Positions 8,385 through 16,851 of a DNA stretch of 64,000 nucleotides are shown piece after piece. The stretch comes from Labrys sp. KNU-23. GTDB taxonomy: Bacteria > Pseudomonadota > Alphaproteobacteria > Rhizobiales > Labraceae. The DNA is taken from the NCBI RefSeq assembly GCF_008330945.1, contig NZ_CP043488.1:372001-436000 (forward strand), written 5' to 3'. The notes below the pieces were generated by a model. That model was not told where the DNA came from. It did no database searches and saw nothing but the letters and a program-made list of their open reading frames with translations. The position numbers were made by a program, and so were the translations under genes. Numbering within the stretch: position 1 is the stretch's first letter; each line of letters begins with the position of its first letter.

Positions 8385-8990
8385 AGTTGCAATTTAGAGC
8401 CGAAAGCAAACCTATTCGCTGGAAGACTTTCTTTCTGTGCCCATTGGCACAATAGGATACGAGGTCATTCGCATGCGAATGGTGCCGGGCCCGCCGCGGC
8501 AGACCCCGTAATGCAAGAAAGAACTGGGCGACCGAGCTCGACTGCTGTGCTCTCGGCGGTGTTTCGAGGGGGCGGCCTCCACAATTCTGCCGTCGGCACC
8601 GCGACCCGTGGACATCAAAGTCTGGAGCGTACGACTCGGTTTATGGGTTATGTGACCTAAGCCTCAACCTTCCGACGACAACGATCAGCGCATTTGGCCA
8701 TCGGTCTAATTAATGAAGCACTAGGTGACGCAGTTTGGGCTCGATTGTCGGATTCTACGATCGGGGACGGTGCCGACGCCATGACTGGAACACCCGGTTG
8801 GAGCGCTGTTCTCGCAACTCGGATATGCGAACCAGCGCGTGTAGACCTATCGCTTAGGAACAGGTTCGATGGAAGTCGATGTCTCTTCCCTCCGATGCAA
8901 GCCCTGCGATCGTTTGCCCCGGATGCAGGTGTTTCCCTTACGTAAGTTTCGCGATAGAATGATAGCGCATCGAACTAAGACCGGGAAAAC
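8385..8990. other. Intergenic, no confident gene
   Basis: Short open frames exist on both strands (for example minus 8412-8618, which ends just before the hairpin at 8339-8384), but none shows a recognisable domain, signal sequence or convincing ribosome site. The minus-strand stretch just upstream of the hairpin could encode a small RNA. Confidence 0.3.
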
Positions 8991-9200
8991 ATGCCCTATC
9001 GTATCGTCAGAATTGACCTGGAAACGAACAAGCGCAAAGTCCTGAACGTATCCTGCGAAACGCAGCAAGAGGCATTTCTCAAGGCGCAACACACGGCTGA
9101 ATTTCTTGGTGGAGGTTTTGAGTATAACCAGGAGACGAAAGAATGGCTGGCAACTGATTTTAGAGGCCGCCACCATCTCATCTTTCTCGAAGAATTCTGA
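8991..9200 (+). CDS. Hypothetical small protein
   Basis: This 69-residue protein starts at the ATG at 8991 with CGGGAAA upstream. It is charged and looks like a compact alpha-beta fold: an opening strand (YRIVRIDL), a helix with QQEAFLKAQHTAEFL, and two closing strands (FEYNQETKEWLATDF and HHLIFLEEF). The regular alternation and lack of low complexity argue for a real protein. No family is recognised. Confidence 0.5.
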   Translation: MPYRIVRIDLETNKRKVLNVSCETQQEAFLKAQHTAEFLGGGFEYNQETKEWLATDFRGRHHLIFLEEF

Positions 9201-9422
9201 CGCGCTTGGTGGGGCTATCCGGCTGCGTAACACTCAGCACGCCAGCGGGGGCGTTTTGAACCCTCATATCCAGCTTGCTGGCCAGTGGACAGCCGGGATG
9301 CCCCATTCTGACAATGACTGTCCCGACGAGTTTCTTGCTGTTTCGGGCTTGGCGAGACCTTTCCAGATTCTTGACGTAGTTCACTCGATGGGCGGATTTT
9401 CCAATCTTCGAGGGGCTGTGTG

Positions 9423-9581
9423 ATGGACGACAATCGAGACGAGTGCCTGCTGGCGTCTTGTAGGCGGTGGGCCATCGACGCGGTGATTCTGGAACATCTG
9501 GTCAAGATAGCGGAAAAAGAGGCCCGGAAAAATCGGTGGCTGTATCCAGACCGGACATTCTCAGAATGTTTTGCGGACTGA
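9423..9581 (+). CDS. Small MDDN-type protein, truncated paralogue
   Basis: The ATG at 9423 follows GAGGGG at good spacing and gives only 52 residues. The sequence opens MDDNRDE, followed by a helical stretch (RRWAIDAVILEHLVKIAEK) and YPDRTFSECF. It aligns along its length with the 68-residue protein at 41121-41327 (MDDNQDE, RKWAVDAGIPKRLINMVEK, YPDQSISGMF), but stops about 17 residues earlier. Both the shared start and the RBS support real genes of one family. Function unknown; the helical pattern would fit a small DNA- or protein-binding module. Confidence 0.5.
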   Translation: MDDNRDECLLASCRRWAIDAVILEHLVKIAEKEARKNRWLYPDRTFSECFAD

Positions 9582-10071
9582 TGCGCAACCTGGTTACGGC
9601 AGGTTTGCCATGGAAAGGGCAAGCCTGAGGTCGCTCGTTGCCGAAGGAATGGTTTGGCCGTGGCCATCTTGTTAGGCTCGGTGATCGACGAATAATTGAG
9701 CGCGTGATCGTGGCTCTCCCTGCATTTGTCGGATGGTCGCACGGGAGTACCTTTCGCAAGCCAAGCATCGGACGGTACGAACCCGCTTAGGTATCAGGTG
9801 GAGACAGGTGTGTGAGTGGCAATTCCACCGATTGATGCGACGCAATAGCAGCTTGTGCGAATCTGATGGTCTCATGCCGCGATGCTACGCCAAAAAGTGG
9901 AGACGCTCAGCCAAGAGATGGGACTCCCCGTCATGGTATGGCCAGCCAAGATGCTCTAGCTTTCGTACAAGCACGCCGCAACAGTTGCCGCTGAAGTGCG
10001 CCGGATGGCCATCCGTGCATGAAAACGGTGGAAGATACCGCCGCGATAGATCAATATTAATAGGTGAGAGA
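9582..10071. other. Intergenic, no confident gene
   Basis: Frames are open on the plus strand through 9733-10071 upstream of the antitoxin-like gene, but the residues are Arg/Ser/Cys-rich in the manner of non-coding GC-rich sequence. No RNA gene was recognised. Confidence 0.3.
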
Positions 10072-10314
10072 ATGCCCGATAGACACAAAAGCCTCCGCAA
10101 GGAGGTTGATCATCACGGACCCCTACCAGCAATTATTTGCCCTGACTCTAATAGAGAACAGCCAAGTTCAGACGATGCCGGGTCTAGAAGCACGAAGAGG
10201 ATTTCTGTTCAATTGGAGCTGGACGTTGTAGGTATATTTAGGGCATCCGGACGCGGTTGGGAAAAGCGGGTCAGCCAGGCGTTGCGTGAGTGGTTGGGTT
10301 CTCCCTGGATCTGA
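10072..10314 (+). CDS. BrnA-like antitoxin, orphan
   Basis: With the ATG at 10072 (GGTGAGAG just upstream) the protein has 80 residues. Its C-terminal ~35 residues match the BrnA antitoxin ribbon-helix-helix: KRISVQLELDVVGIFRASG, then GRGWEKRVSQALREWL, the family's 'R..GRGYQTRIN..LR' pattern. The N-terminal half is polar and probably disordered. BrnA normally follows and neutralises the BrnT RNase. No BrnT-like gene is seen on either side, so this is an orphan that may act as a DNA-binding regulator or be a relic. The open frame extends upstream to 9733, but that part is not protein-like. Confidence 0.55.
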   Translation: MPDRHKSLRKEVDHHGPLPAIICPDSNREQPSSDDAGSRSTKRISVQLELDVVGIFRASGRGWEKRVSQALREWLGSPWI

Positions 10315-10455
10315 TGTCGTTCTGTGCCTAAAGGAGACGAAATAGCGCTGCTGATGGAGAAAGATTGGCAGCGATTTGTGGTACTATTGGTGCCTGTAGT
10401 TTAATTTATTTCTGTGGGATAGGCTCACATTTGAAGGCGCAAGTACCAATACACT

Positions 10456-10728
10456 ATGAATTCACCAAATTACGAAAAGGTGTTGGCGACAATTGTCAGC
10501 TTAGCTCGGCAATTCGCTTGGGAGAGCGAAACGATAATCAGCAGTTTGCAAATGCGAGGCCTGACGTTCGACGAGATTTTTGCCGAACTTGAACAGGAGG
10601 TCGCTCGCGTTGCTGACATCGTAAGCCAACAGACACGAGAGGTCGGACTGCAGGATGAAGAAGCGGCGATGATTGGCGATGCCTTCAAGGAGGCTTTTGT
10701 TTCAGCACTCTTCAAGCGGTCGCAGTAG
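10456..10728 (+). CDS. Hypothetical helical protein
   Basis: This 90-residue acidic protein is predicted to be nearly all helical, with leucine- and glutamate-rich segments (FDEIFAELEQEVARVADIV, DEEAAMIGDAFKEAFVSALF). No signal peptide or membrane segment is visible. The start at 10456 has a weak ribosome site. It lies between the orphan antitoxin and an IS3 remnant. I recognise no family. Confidence 0.45.
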   Translation: MNSPNYEKVLATIVSLARQFAWESETIISSLQMRGLTFDEIFAELEQEVARVADIVSQQTREVGLQDEEAAMIGDAFKEAFVSALFKRSQ

Positions 10729-10818
10729 CGAATTTGTAGGTCACCGCATTCTGTAGAAGATCACCAACATCCTCGTGCGCCTGTGAGGCTGCCCAGGAGG
10801 GCGCCACCAAGAGTTGGC

Positions 10819-11262
10819 TCAACTTATCCGAACAGTTTCGGGCTCTTGGTAAGTGGGTTCGGTCCTGGTTGTGCCCATTGGTCGGGATTGACCGCAGTGC
10901 GTTGAAGCAAGCCCGATCGGGCGTCTGCTGCCCAGGCTCGAATGAGGTCGCTGGCCGTTGTAGAAGTCGAGATGTCGGCCGATCGAGGGTCGAGCCTCCG
11001 ACACGCTGGCGTAAGTGCGCGGGTAGCCCTCCTCGCATTTGACCGACTTCCAGAGGCGCTCGACGAGGACGTTGGCGCGCCAAGCGCCCTTGCCATCCAT
11101 GCCGATCCTGATGTTCGTGCTGATCAGCCGGCCGCTGGGCTCGCGGCCGGTGAGCTGCGAGCCTTGGTCGGTGTTGAAGATTTCCGGCGTTCCATTGCAT
11201 GCTGACGATTCTCCGCCGAGGCGAACTTTCATGCCACTGCAACATGGAAACGATCTTGAGGA
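10819..11262 (-). pseudogene. IS3-family transposase (orfB) remnant
   Basis: The minus strand encodes the C-terminal part of an IS3-family DDE integrase: NTDQGSQLTGRE (second catalytic Asp region), MDGKGAWRANVLVERLWKSVK (with the catalytic Glu), and FYNGQRPHSSLGSR. This is the DGKG..W..N..VERLW subgroup, different from the IS3 copies at 14.3 and 15.6 kb. The first catalytic Asp, orfA and clear terminal repeats are missing, so the copy is dead. Confidence 0.75.
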
Positions 11263-11289
11263 TACCCCCGGTGTGTCTACCAACGACAC

Positions 11290-11716
11290 GCATCGATCGG
11301 CCGTTATCCGTGGCGGCTCAAGCTAGCTCGTGATTGAACCGCGCGCCTCATAGTCTTCGGTTAGCCCGGTCAGCAAGCTGCCGCAAAGGTCACTCGCCTA
11401 GAGATGTGTTAGACCAGGGAATGGCGAAATAGGGGGAGCGATTGAATCGTTAAATGAGGACCAAGTGGAGCGTCTCTGGAAATTCGTGCCAAATTATATA
11501 GCAACCGTGATTTTTTATCATACGATTTAAATTTGACAATTTCAAATCATGATTTTAAAAGTGAAGCTGCGTGGTGGCTACCTTTAGGGGAGGTCGCGCC
11601 CGAGGCTGACCTGTTCTGAGCAGGCGTTGATGCCGTAAACTTCAAGATATTGCTTATGTGCGGTCACTCAGGAGCCAGAGGGACTTTGAAAATGGCCCCA
11701 TCTGAAGGAACGTGGT
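11290..11716. other. Intergenic, AT-rich promoter region
   Basis: No coding potential. The stretch 11490-11570 is strongly AT-rich compared with its surroundings and probably holds the promoter of the AraC gene that starts at 11717. Confidence 0.35.
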
Positions 11717-12760
11717 TTGTCCTCGAAAATCTCGATCCCTGACGTTTTTGATTCCAATCAATACGAGCCAGCAGAGCGTTTTCAGCGTTGGCGGGAGAGG
11801 ATCGCGCCGGCGTTTTCCATGGAGCGGCCCCTCCTGACTGGCGACGAGTACCAGGCGAAACATGAGACCTGGGACCTTGGGGGAATGGTGTTTGCCCGCG
11901 CAGCCCAGAGTGGCGGGCATTTTTTGCGCACAGACCAGTTGCGCCGGCAATCGGGTGATCACTGGTGCGTTCTTTACCTGAAATCGGGTATTGACGTGGC
12001 GAGCGCAAATCAAACTGCGGGGATGCAAGAATCGATATCTACTGCGCGTGCGGGTGATCTCGGATTTTATTCACTCGCTCAAACGTGCCGTGGCGTGATG
12101 AGGGAAATGAAAGCGCTAACGCTTTATATCCCGCGCGAAAGCTTTGCGAAGCAGGCCCGTGATTTTGATCGTCTAAGCAACTCCATAATCTCTTCACCGC
12201 GAGCAATCGTACTGGGAGATTACCTCCAATCCTTGGAACGGCAGGTCGAAAACTGTAGTACTGAAGATATTGCAGCGCTTGGACAAGCTACAAGGGCGAT
12301 GGTAGCGGCTTGCCTAAGCCCTACTGTCGATACAGTTAAGGAGGCAGAAACGCCGGAATTGTGGCTGAACCGAACTAAAGCGGGACGCTATATTAGGGAA
12401 AATCTAAGTAATCCCTGTCTTACGCCGCAGCATATTTGCTATGCGGTGGGCGTATCGAGGAGTACGCTTTATCGCATGTTCGAGGCGACAGGCGGGGTAT
12501 TTCGATATATCCGACAGGCTAGGCTGCATGCCGCTCACAAGCTTCTAACCGAAGAGCAAACCGCTAGACGGGTCGGCGACGTGGCTGTGTTCGTTGGCTT
12601 CACCGATGTCAGCGATTTCAGCAGGGCGTTCAGTCGCGAATTCGGTTATTCACCAAGTCAGGCAAGAGCTTACGCTTCACATGGCGGCTCTGGATCACAG
12701 GTTGTGGAATTTCGTGATCCGAACGCTTCGCTGATGTCATGGCTGAACAGACGGGCCTGA
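11717..12760 (+). CDS. AraC family transcriptional regulator
   Basis: This 347-residue protein has an N-terminal domain of the AraC-binding-like type found in FeaR/NdgR-like regulators (~40-210) and a C-terminal AraC double helix-turn-helix at about 230-335, with LTPQHICYAVGVSRSTLYRMF and the second helix VGDVAVFVGFTDVSDFSRAF and FGYSPSQ. The start is the TTG at 11717 with AAGGA 11 bases upstream; no nearby ATG fits. The next gene on the same strand is an MFS transporter, so the regulator may control uptake of an aromatic or amino-acid-like substrate. It lies between IS remnants, which suggests it came in with the accessory segment. Confidence 0.85.
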   Translation: MSSKISIPDVFDSNQYEPAERFQRWRERIAPAFSMERPLLTGDEYQAKHETWDLGGMVFARAAQSGGHFLRTDQLRRQSGDHWCVLYLKSGIDVASANQTAGMQESISTARAGDLGFYSLAQTCRGVMREMKALTLYIPRESFAKQARDFDRLSNSIISSPRAIVLGDYLQSLERQVENCSTEDIAALGQATRAMVAACLSPTVDTVKEAETPELWLNRTKAGRYIRENLSNPCLTPQHICYAVGVSRSTLYRMFEATGGVFRYIRQARLHAAHKLLTEEQTARRVGDVAVFVGFTDVSDFSRAFSREFGYSPSQARAYASHGGSGSQVVEFRDPNASLMSWLNRRA

Positions 12761-13025
12761 CGAGATTGTGAGCCTCAAGAGCCGAGGGCGTTAGACCTGG
12801 GCTTGGCGTGATTGCGGTCGCAACACCCCTATCAGATGGCCGCTGGATACGGCCATAGAGCGAAATCTTGCTTCCTTTGAGTAGTGGAAACCCATTACGG
12901 AACTGTCTTCGCTTGGTCGGCGGTTCCGCAGGCCAAAGGAAGGAAGAGGGCTTTGGCAAGAGTCAATGGTGCGAGCGCGCGAACACGTTGCCAAGCTGGC
13001 AATTCGGGGGGTAAATGAGGTTGCA

Positions 13026-14267
13026 ATGAGTGGGCGTGCTGTATTTAGTTATGAAAATAGAACGATGCTAATATTGGGGCTCGCTTTTGGGTGGGCTTTT
13101 TTTGATAGACTTTCGTTGGGATTCCTAGCTCCATTTTTGGAAGAGGATCTGCATTTAAATAATACGAAATTGGGAATGCTGGCGTCGGCCTTGGCATTGA
13201 CATGGGCTATTTCAGGATTCGGGGTAGCTTCTCTGGCTGATTATTTTAGAAGACGCAAAATTTTGCTTGTGACCTCCGTCATGTTGTTTTCGGTGTGCTC
13301 CGCTACGTCTGGTTTGGCAACTTCATTCCTCATGCTTCTTATGGCGCGCCTCCTTCTTGGTCTGGTAGCTGGGCCAGTCCTTCCCCTTTCGCAGTCGATA
13401 ATGGCGGCCGAGTCTTCGGACCATCGACGGGGCTTCAACATGGGTGTGGTACAAAATTTCTTTAGTTCCATCCTAGGTGATTTCGCAGCTCCTCTCATTC
13501 TTGTTGCAATAGCCGCGGCATATGGCTGGCGAACGGCTTTATACATTGCAGCAATTCCTAGCCTTATCGTCGCTGTTCTGATTGCCTTCTTCATACGGGA
13601 GCCTAAAGACAAGATAATCGGCGGCGCCAATAGTGCGCGCTGGTCGGCATCGGTCAAGAGTTTGCTCGGATACCGCAACATCTGGGTTTGTGCTGTCATT
13701 AGCTGTCTAATGGTATCGTCGCTTCTCATCCAACTTACTTTCCTGCCTATATACCTGGTCAGAAGCCAAGGTCTAACGCCCGCGCATATGAGTTATGTTA
13801 TGAGTGCGCTGGGTATTTCCTCGGTTCTATCTTCCATTCTTGTTCCAGCCCTTTCTGATCGCTTCGGTCGACGCCCGACAATGGCGTTATTTGCTTTTGT
13901 TGGCGTGCTTAGCCCAGGAGCAGCTATTTTCCTCGCTGCACCTTTGAGCTTGTTGCTGCCGGCTGTCGCAATCGGTTTCCTGGTAACGGGGTGCTTTCCA
14001 CTATTCATGGCCACAATCCCCTCGGAGACGGTGCCATCTCATTTTGTCGCGACAGCTTTGGGATTGATCATAGGCCTTGGCAACTTGATAGGTGGCTTTG
14101 GCGCGCCGACTGCAGCGGGCATGGCCGGTGATGTCTTCGGGACCTCGGCCCCATTGTGGATTGCTGCAGCGCTGTTGTTCGGAGCGGGCCTAGCTAGCTT
14201 CCTGCTTCGTGAAACGGCTCCTCGCATTGTTGGGCGCATGCCGCCCAGCCAGATCTCGGCAGCCTGA
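13026..14267 (+). CDS. MFS transporter
   Basis: From the ATG at 13026 (GAGG upstream) the protein has 413 residues and about twelve hydrophobic segments. A motif-A-like loop (DYFRRRKILL) follows TM2, and a second copy (SDRFGRRPTMAL) follows TM8, both typical of the major facilitator superfamily. Overall features fit the metabolite:H+ symporter groups for organic acids. A start 20 codons further up at 12966 is possible but would add a charged leader. It sits 265 bases after the AraC regulator on the same strand, which is its likely controller. The substrate cannot be told from sequence. Confidence 0.85.
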   Translation: MSGRAVFSYENRTMLILGLAFGWAFFDRLSLGFLAPFLEEDLHLNNTKLGMLASALALTWAISGFGVASLADYFRRRKILLVTSVMLFSVCSATSGLATSFLMLLMARLLLGLVAGPVLPLSQSIMAAESSDHRRGFNMGVVQNFFSSILGDFAAPLILVAIAAAYGWRTALYIAAIPSLIVAVLIAFFIREPKDKIIGGANSARWSASVKSLLGYRNIWVCAVISCLMVSSLLIQLTFLPIYLVRSQGLTPAHMSYVMSALGISSVLSSILVPALSDRFGRRPTMALFAFVGVLSPGAAIFLAAPLSLLLPAVAIGFLVTGCFPLFMATIPSETVPSHFVATALGLIIGLGNLIGGFGAPTAAGMAGDVFGTSAPLWIAAALLFGAGLASFLLRETAPRIVGRMPPSQISAA

Positions 14268-14299
14268 CATTGCCCCAGGTTTTATCCAATGCTGAGTTC

Positions 14300-14625
14300 G
14301 CTCCGGAGGAGGGGGAATGCCCCTGCTGGGCGGCGTGAGCGACGGGCGCTGGCGCATAGCCGCTAGCGGAGCGCAGTGCTGGATCCCCGCGTTGGTGGAA
14401 GATGACGGAAAATGTGGCGGGTGTCCGCCAGCCGGGCTTTGAGTGCGGGCGTACCCCGTTATAGTCCGTTCTCTAGGTTGCCGGGGCGGTCCGGGCCTGC
14501 CGCAGGGTGGAGAACAGAGTCTCGTTCAAAAGCTCATCGTGTAGCCTGCCGTTGAAGGACCCGATGACCGCGTTCCGCATCGGCTTGTCGGGCACGATGT
14601 CATGTCACTCGACCTTGGTCCTGTC
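14300..14625 (-). pseudogene. IS3-family orfB C-terminal remnant
   Basis: Minus-strand translation gives the C-terminal end of an IS3-type transposase: [14 protein letters not shown], then [22 protein letters not shown], then DYNGVRPHS and the tail PALRSASGYAPAPVA. It belongs to the same broad subgroup as the element at 15563-16764. It has a TGA (14605-14607) at a conserved Trp position, a further stop before DYNG, and no N-terminal half. Confidence 0.7.
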
Positions 14626-14965
14626 GACCAAGATCGGGAGAGCTTCCATGCGTTAACCCGTCTTTTCCTCGTGCCAGAGCCTAGCGAAACACATTGCCGA
14701 TTTTGGTCAGTCGGCTTCGAGAAACGGGTCGTTTGCCAAATTTCTTTGCCGGATTTTTTGAGAACCGAGCGAAGCAATAAGAAAAGTCATACAAAACATA
14801 CGAACCGCAAGGTGGCAGTTGGACGATGCCGTTCTAGGTTCTGAGTGGCTCGCAGTTCTCATACGACTGTAGGCTCGCCCCGGTGGCTCGTGCCCCCGCA
14901 ACTCCGGTCTGCCGGGGCGGTTCCTACTTACTGCCGCCTCCTTTATTGATTGAGAATGCAAGGCA

Positions 14966-15367
14966 ATGGCATCGTCCCTTTCTCCGGACTCACGGAGCGT
15001 TTTGGTGGTGGAGGACGATCCCACACTTTTATTCCTAGTAATGGAAATGGTGGAGCTCGAGGGCATGAAGGCTCATGGAGCTGCCGACGCCGAAGAGGCT
15101 GTGGGGGTGCTCCAGGTCTATGAGGACATTGCAGCTCTGATAACCGATGTCGAAATGCCGGGACCTATAAATGGCATTGAACTGGCGCACTTTGTGCAAT
15201 CCCGGTGGCCGCAAATAAAGATATTCATCACATCGGGTCGGCAGCGGCTTTCTCTCGCAACGATGCCGGTTGGAGCGACCTTCTTCCCCAAGCCATTTGG
15301 CTTGACCGAAATTCGCAGAGTTTTGGATTTGGCGGGTTTCCCAGTGAGGGCCAGCGCGTCGGGATGA
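14966..15367 (+). CDS. Single-domain response regulator
   Basis: This 133-residue protein is one receiver domain with no output domain. The acidic pair is VVEDD (Asp17-Asp18), the phosphoacceptor is Asp61 in LITDVEMPG, the switch Ser/Thr lies in FITSGR at about 88-92 and the conserved Lys109 is in FFPKPF. It belongs to the rhizobial CheY-like group whose third strand reads D-x-x-M-P-G. No histidine kinase is encoded nearby, so its partner is elsewhere. The ATG at 14966 is preceded by AAGG. It is flanked by IS3 sequences. Confidence 0.85.
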   Translation: MASSLSPDSRSVLVVEDDPTLLFLVMEMVELEGMKAHGAADAEEAVGVLQVYEDIAALITDVEMPGPINGIELAHFVQSRWPQIKIFITSGRQRLSLATMPVGATFFPKPFGLTEIRRVLDLAGFPVRASASG

Positions 15368-15588
15368 CGAAATTGCAGGGGCGTTTGTGCTTCTAATGAA
15401 TGTTGGGATGGCTTGATGACAGGTGGACTAACAGTTGAAACAACCCATAGGCGAGGGGCATCGGCATATTCAAAGCCAGCATACGAGGGGGCTACGCCGC
15501 AGTACGGAATAAACCTCTATAATCATTGGGAAAGCAGGATTTCTAGTACGCTGCGGTTCGCCTGACCTGCTCCCCTATTTGTCCGCGT

Positions 15589-16434
15589 CTATAGGTTAGC
15601 TCTGTTCATGTTGTGGTCCGTTGCGGACCGGGTTGCAAACTCGTTTGGGGTGAGCCCGCCGAGGCTCGTGTGTGGTCGGTTCAGATTGTAGTCGATCCTC
15701 CAATCCTCGATGATCTGACGAGCGTGGCGATAGCTGCGGAATAAATGCTCGTTGAGACACTCGTCCCTCAGGCGCCCGTTGAAGGATTCCACGAAGCCAT
15801 TCTGCATCGGCTTTGCCGGCGCGATGTAATGCTATTCGACACCGTTCTCCTGCTGCCATTCGAGCATAGCGTTCGAAGTGAGTTCGGTACCGTTGTCGCT
15901 GGCCACCATCAGTGGATAGCCGCGACGCTCGGCGATCGCATCCAGCTCCCGGGCCACGCGTTCGCCGGCGATCGAGTTATCGACCACGGTCGCCAGGCAT
16001 TCCCGGCTGAAGTCGTCGATGACGCACAGTATGCGGAAGCGGCACCCATCGACCAGCGCGTCGCAGACGAAGTCGAGGCTCCAGCGCTGGTTCGGATCCT
16101 GTGGGATCGCCATTGGCGCACGCGTTCCCAAAGCTCGCTTGCGACCACCGCGCTTCCTCGCCGTCAGCCGTTCCTCGCGGTAGAGGCGATAGAGCGTCTT
16201 CCAGTTAATCTCGGCGCCCTCGCGCTTCAGCAAAAGGTGCAGGCGGCGATAGCCGAAGCGCCGGCGTTGTGACGCCAATTCCTTTAGCCTCCCACGCAAC
16301 GTGGCATCTCCGGCCGCGTCGGCCGATAGCGGTAGACACGCGGATCAATGCCCACCAGGCCGCAGGCGCGGCGCTGCGAATAGCCCTTGTCTTCCATGGC
16401 CCAACTCACGGCATTCCTCCTGGAGCCGGGCGTC
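15589..16434 (-). pseudogene. IS3-family transposase OrfB, broken
   Basis: The DDE integrase is recognisable throughout: a helix-turn-helix-like start (GYSQRRACGLVGIDPRVYRY), FGYRRLHLLLKREG, the catalytic core with SLDFVCDALVDG, ASDNGTELTS and the Glu motif [16 protein letters not shown]. Two lesions disable it. The frame changes near 16310-16330, between the RYRPTR region and GRLKELASQRRRFG, and a TAG at 15832-15834 replaces the conserved Trp in V-E-W-H-Y-I. OrfB would normally be made as a fusion with OrfA by -1 frameshifting at the A-run near 16435-16440. The copy cannot make its own transposase unless both faults are bypassed. Confidence 0.75.
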
Positions 16435-16699
16435 AGAAGTTTTTTCCAAGCATCTCGCGGAGCGTCGACACGTCCATCATCGACTCCGCCAAAAGCTTCT
16501 TCAGCTTCGCATTTTCTTCCTCAAGCGCCTTCAGCCGTCGGGCCTCCGACACCTCCATGCCACCATACTTCTTGCGCCACGTGTAAACCGTCGCGTCCGA
16601 GATGCCGTGCTTGCGACATGGCTCAGACGCAGATAGTCCCGCCTGATGCTCCTTCAGGATGCCGATGATCTGTTCGTCCGTGAACCTCGATCGCTTCAT
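16433..16699 (-). CDS. IS3-family transposase OrfA
   Basis: This 88-residue protein has the IS3 OrfA layout: an N-terminal helix-turn-helix (FTDEQIIGILKEHQAG, HGISDATVYTWRKKYGG) and a leucine-zipper-like coiled coil (LKALEEENAKLKKLL) used for multimerisation. It ends at LGKNF over an A-run where ribosomes would slip into OrfB. It is intact although OrfB is broken. Confidence 0.9.
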   Translation of the reverse strand: MKRSRFTDEQIIGILKEHQAGLSASEPCRKHGISDATVYTWRKKYGGMEVSEARRLKALEEENAKLKKLLAESMMDVSTLREMLGKNF

Positions 16700-16851
16700 G
16701 GCCCATCTCCTCTGTCAGGGAGCAGGCTAACCCCAAAACGAGGACTTTCCAGGGGAGCAGGTCAGATCCAACTCACCACCCGCCGATCACCCATGCAACA
16801 GTGGAAAATGCGGCGAGATCCGCACCCTCTGGCGCTCTATTTGTGGCGCTA

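Larger units (their letters stand above)
15563..16764 (-). mobile_element. IS3-family insertion sequence (1.2 kb)
   Basis: The ends are inverted repeats beginning TGACCTGCTCCCC at 15563 and at the complement of 16764. Inside are orfA and a broken orfB on the minus strand. The flanking three bases differ (GCC and GAT), so no target duplication is visible, which suggests deletion or recombination at one end after insertion. Confidence 0.8.

Noticed and set aside
9178..9384. Minus-strand frame of 68 residues starting at GTG
   Set aside because: No ribosome site and it overlaps the small plus-strand gene ending at 9200.
10315..10455. Searched for a BrnT toxin beside the BrnA-like gene
   Set aside because: No frame with BrnT features on either strand here or upstream.
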